From an uncultured Bacteroidales bacterium (GTDB lineage Bacteria > Bacteroidota > Bacteroidia > Bacteroidales > UBA932): a stretch of 15,922 nt of DNA. Positions within the stretch are counted from its first letter, which is position 1. The number at the start of each line of letters is the position of its first letter. Below are positions 15,201-15,922 of this stretch, in pieces. Below the pieces are notes generated by a model, which was not told where the DNA came from, did not search any database, and saw only the letters and a program-made list of their open reading frames with translations. Location: contig CALBPX010000043.1 in the NCBI GenBank assembly GCA_937899055.1, positions 1-15,922 of the forward strand. The letters are read 5' to 3'. The position numbers and the translations under genes are program-made.

Positions 15201-15922
15201 CGAGCCAACTCGGAACGCAGCCCAGGAGTAACTACGTTGTAAGGAATGGCGATATTCTCTCCGTCCAGGAGTTCGGCAATCCTATCCGCCACCTCGCTGT
15301 CAGGAAGCACGCGGACCGGCTTGTCCCAACGGGAAAGAATCACTTTTCGCTTCTTCCCTTCCGGGAGTTTACCGCTCACTGGGCCGGAGTGCCAGGTCAT
15401 TTCGCCAACGGAATCCTTGGCTTTCTCTGCCTTGTACCCGCTGGAGAGCTCGCTTTCGGGGACTTCAACCTCTACCGTCACAAGGTTAGGCCGGTTGTAT
15501 GCCGATGTGAACTGGTCGTTCAGCGGGGTGCGGGAAGTGTGGAAGTACGGGTTGTACTTTGCCTTTAAGGAGGAGCCGTTGCCTTTGTTCAGAACAAAGT
15601 TGCCCTTATCGTCTGCAAGTTCTGGTTGCTCCTCGGCCTTCTCCCACTTCCCAAGAACAATGGGTTCACGCAACTTGCCACCAACCCTTGCAGACATAGG
15701 CGGGTATAATTGCCCGTCAATGAGCTGCATAGCTCGATAGACTTTTAGCTTCTTCCCGTCTTCAAGTGCCTTTACAACATCTGGATTTGTCTCTAATCCG
15801 AATCTTGGTGTTTGATCGCCTTCAACGCCTTCATAGTTCCCTCCGCGCCCATCGGATACTTCTCCGGCTGTTCCATTTGGAGCTTGTGTACCGCTTCTAT
15901 ATCCTTCTCGCTCATTGTAATT
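9290..15922 (-). CDS. Giant polyvalent virion protein with protease and ART-like domains (partial)
   Basis: The frame is open to the right edge, so the start is missing; at least 2,210 residues are encoded here. Numbering below counts from Met at 15730. Residues 1-185, plus 64 upstream, form an uncharacterised domain (VYRAMQLIDGQLYPPM). A zinc-protease-like domain follows with H292-E-A-V-G-H297 and a downstream E343-E344. An ART-PolyVal-like domain spans about 475-695 (KNWFGEWEKDP, H514, Y537, QIKSAVDNSGRFD). A second zincin has HELIH at 868-872 and a likely third ligand at Glu932 or Glu936. About 1080-1340 is helical and coiled-coil rich, and about 1530-1910 resembles LPD38 with hydrophobic stretches (FVLGFGMRMLLGAMGG). 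The tail is charged and helical. This matches phage polyvalent proteins thought to be packaged and delivered into the host. It lies directly upstream of the portal gene. A purely structural internal virion role is the alternative. Confidence 0.8.
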   Translation of the reverse strand, partial: NYNEREGYRSGTQAPNGTAGEVSDGRGGNYEGVEGDQTPRFGLETNPDVVKALEDGKKLKVYRAMQLIDGQLYPPMSARVGGKLREPIVLGKWEKAEEQPELADDKGNFVLNKGNGSSLKAKYNPYFHTSRTPLNDQFTSAYNRPNLVTVEVEVPESELSSGYKAEKAKDSVGEMTWHSGPVSGKLPEGKKRKVILSRWDKPVRVLPDSEVADRIAELLDGENIAIPYNVVTPGLRSELARRGVAISDSPSGTVRDNALRSREGSTVERRVSGAELAATKATLYRRGQSVTENLREPITRARAITEAVNLAKSLGIKFKEDPTLTEKGSFDPKTGQIRINIDNHNSSADLQATVIHEAVGHYGLRKLLGKDFTAQMREIYDNCAPSIKAEIDRIAKEEGYDTIGAVEEYLSQLAEDGRFTPQEESFWQRVWYAVQQMLRKLGWKGNLTEADMRALLYASHRNLQTRGAVAQAHHITVYNALRKQADLSHLESDNEGPEDDGPGGGKRISAEKEQIKEQAIKDGTFMLAPNGAQTNLTEDQWLTVRTKAFKNWFGEWEKDPKNASKIVDENGEPMVMVHGSQAKFTVFKPGGPFGTSGRGMYFGRAPQNAETWTYGGANGYKYLCFLNVRNLYDGMKLSEKDDAGKRIYTPIAQAIIGADSYEQFKSDWATANKNAPAWANEQVNNISEKTYQRIHDKYDGKGLFSSDKQVEKHLFGKNEEYLTLNPEFIGEIVVRNPNQIKSAVDNSGRFDVSNPDIKARPVGEYSESEENNVPLQWQDNELPANDFYDARGERHDGLNTILHKAQEELESLDKESDAANQIVQRIAAIQQELSARSAKQQEWKEKYHIGDDGRISLEDLSAMYKDYNDDEDLAELFEKVKSLAKQIGLDIKFKDTLDDAGQSEYNGRISFLLDFLTASGTPDFGVSAIILHELIHSVTQSTTYAYRKGGKLADSLTKSQKKAVQELNAVFDELFQQTLWEDVPYWAEYGLQNADEMMAELANPSFRMFLMDVPTASGNKNFLQRIVDAIKRLFGFGANNMFDKAERALDRMLNNFSMDTFETVRQSIDDIDWDSYADDSGLTDDGINDLPKELREEAIRQNTKALYRSGAKLANAAQTYAQVANGKDVLYEVLVDEYAPVDTFSDAMVQDSKIDIKDSERVSDAFREIGGKAEKAIKDFNHKFLEPLWDAVGRFQSAANIKAGEFVNYIGLKSGLERNVVFAARDARHDYQTEYSAVENDANKEIRRINIDEKKKLERLQKQLDEGKISDVAYSNGVVRVQLEAKTLRQKQQDDIDAAKAVLDAHLKDIKAGIDPRFLEYRKKDYSAIMAWAGTDNLEDAEDLARDYVNDIESRAGSDMVDELWDKMNAATKETLRFQYEHDMLTKQQYDDVRTMMQYYVPMRGFQQDTAEDLYNYYVSAQKQTFQPTIPTAKGRKTLFESPLGYIGAMHASAVAQGLKNQAKLSLLNLVRNRKGSNLASITRAWFVNTHVKDASGRYIYEVRYPDIPEGTDRDTREKIIKDFEDEMKDLRMNGDAYNSHREVDLHGGVVAFEKEAHKNEHMVKVREGGREFGIIINGNPAAAQAINGVRRGGGYGSFLDAAHTFTRALSQMFTTFSIPFWVSNFQRDFGQGVTNNFIRNKGEYLGKYFKNYAKAFKVFYLAMGSDKIDKSIAGGSEIAKLYKEYLENGGPMGQNRVENNEYYERQMKRYLKNAGKKGVIAAGRDVLEFVGAVGEAVETITRFATFMTSREMGRPIHEAISDAKEVSTNFARKGSGRALTRDEVSRLTRADGTKLNKAEQNALLTISWGVEFFRATIPFFNAAVQGLENKGTNYREHFAKTLISDVTYFVLGFGMRMLLGAMGGDDDKEKYSHTSDYLRRNNILTPLGNGWYSKWALPQEYRVCYALGDILASAMSQDRPLDDLGIDALGSILQLSPVGAVTDEVLFSGGDVQKAGWNLLIGLMPGVVDPILESLLNRDFKGSRLYNEGFNDNLRKYPGWTKAIDSTGEAYTAVAEQMNKLHIGKDDEGKWGVWIADDVQNRVLRGTFNINPAIVEHLVESYFSGPYQVVKLGAAGVKAVTKGGVKTRDIPFWNRFVLNTNDNDRDAYYSNMYYYFKDISTETERVFSEYKKAGSTEHMKDLSKNKDYQYMLAFKMADAQEKALRKQGKLAEQKGDLELKKQAEAKLQKLHEDIAKRCLDIYFDREQVK
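12660..14130. other. Low-GC block inside the polyvalent gene
   Basis: Base composition changes within one continuous reading frame. A hand count gives 68 G+C in 180 bases (about 38%) at 13681-13860, against 107 in 180 (about 59%) at 10501-10680. The block encodes roughly residues 530-1020: most of the ART-like domain and the whole second zincin. The edges are approximate because I judged them by eye. Domain acquisition by recombination is the simplest reading. Confidence 0.55.

Noticed and set aside
1..15922. CRISPR arrays, tRNA genes, insertion sequences, integrase
   Set aside because: The coding frames leave only short gaps (the longest about 120 bases). I saw no regular repeats, no cloverleaf and no transposase or integrase motif.

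Overview
The window looks like the morphogenesis region of a tailed double-stranded DNA bacteriophage (or an integrated copy of one) that infects a member of the Bacteroidetes. The phage assignment rests on a large terminase with complete ATPase and nuclease motifs, a portal-like protein, a scaffold-like protein, a capsid-like protein and a very large multi-enzyme polyvalent protein. The host assignment rests on one promoter that fits the Bacteroides-type layout (TTTG, 20 bp, TAnnTTTG) and on A-rich, mostly Shine-Dalgarno-poor starts. The coding DNA is fairly GC-rich, so a high-GC Bacteroidales host is plausible, but I cannot name a genus. The mix of portal, polyvalent protein and head genes would suit a podovirus-like or siphovirus-like phage; no tail gene is complete here, so the morphotype is open.

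Layout. From the right edge, the minus strand carries the polyvalent protein (9290 to beyond 15922, open at the edge, at least 2,210 residues) and then the portal-like gene (7329-9248). A plus-strand cassette of four tightly packed genes (3832-7241) interrupts this series: a small TerS-like protein, a rhomboid-type intramembrane protease, the large terminase and a small unknown protein. It starts at the Bacteroides-type promoter and ends at a symmetric terminator hairpin shared with the converging portal gene. Left of it the minus strand resumes with a scaffold-like gene (2939-3712), the presumed major capsid protein (1245-2909), a hairpin terminator, two small structural or connector genes (675-1166 and 58-675) and the first 17 codons of another gene running off the left edge.

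How the genes fit together. Terminase packages DNA through the portal into a capsid built from the 554-residue capsid protein on the 257-residue scaffold. The two small genes after the capsid gene sit where head-completion or connector proteins normally lie. The polyvalent protein combines two zinc-protease-like domains, an ADP-ribosyltransferase-like domain, a long helical region and a membrane-prone C-terminal LPD38-like region. By analogy with the polyvalent protein class it may be packaged and delivered into the cell with the DNA.

The most unusual points are a rhomboid protease with intact Ser and His residues inside the packaging cassette, a capsid protein that begins with a signal-peptide-like segment, a low-GC block inside the polyvalent gene, the inverted terminase cassette, and a near-absence of the tetramer GATC (4 found where about 62 would be expected).
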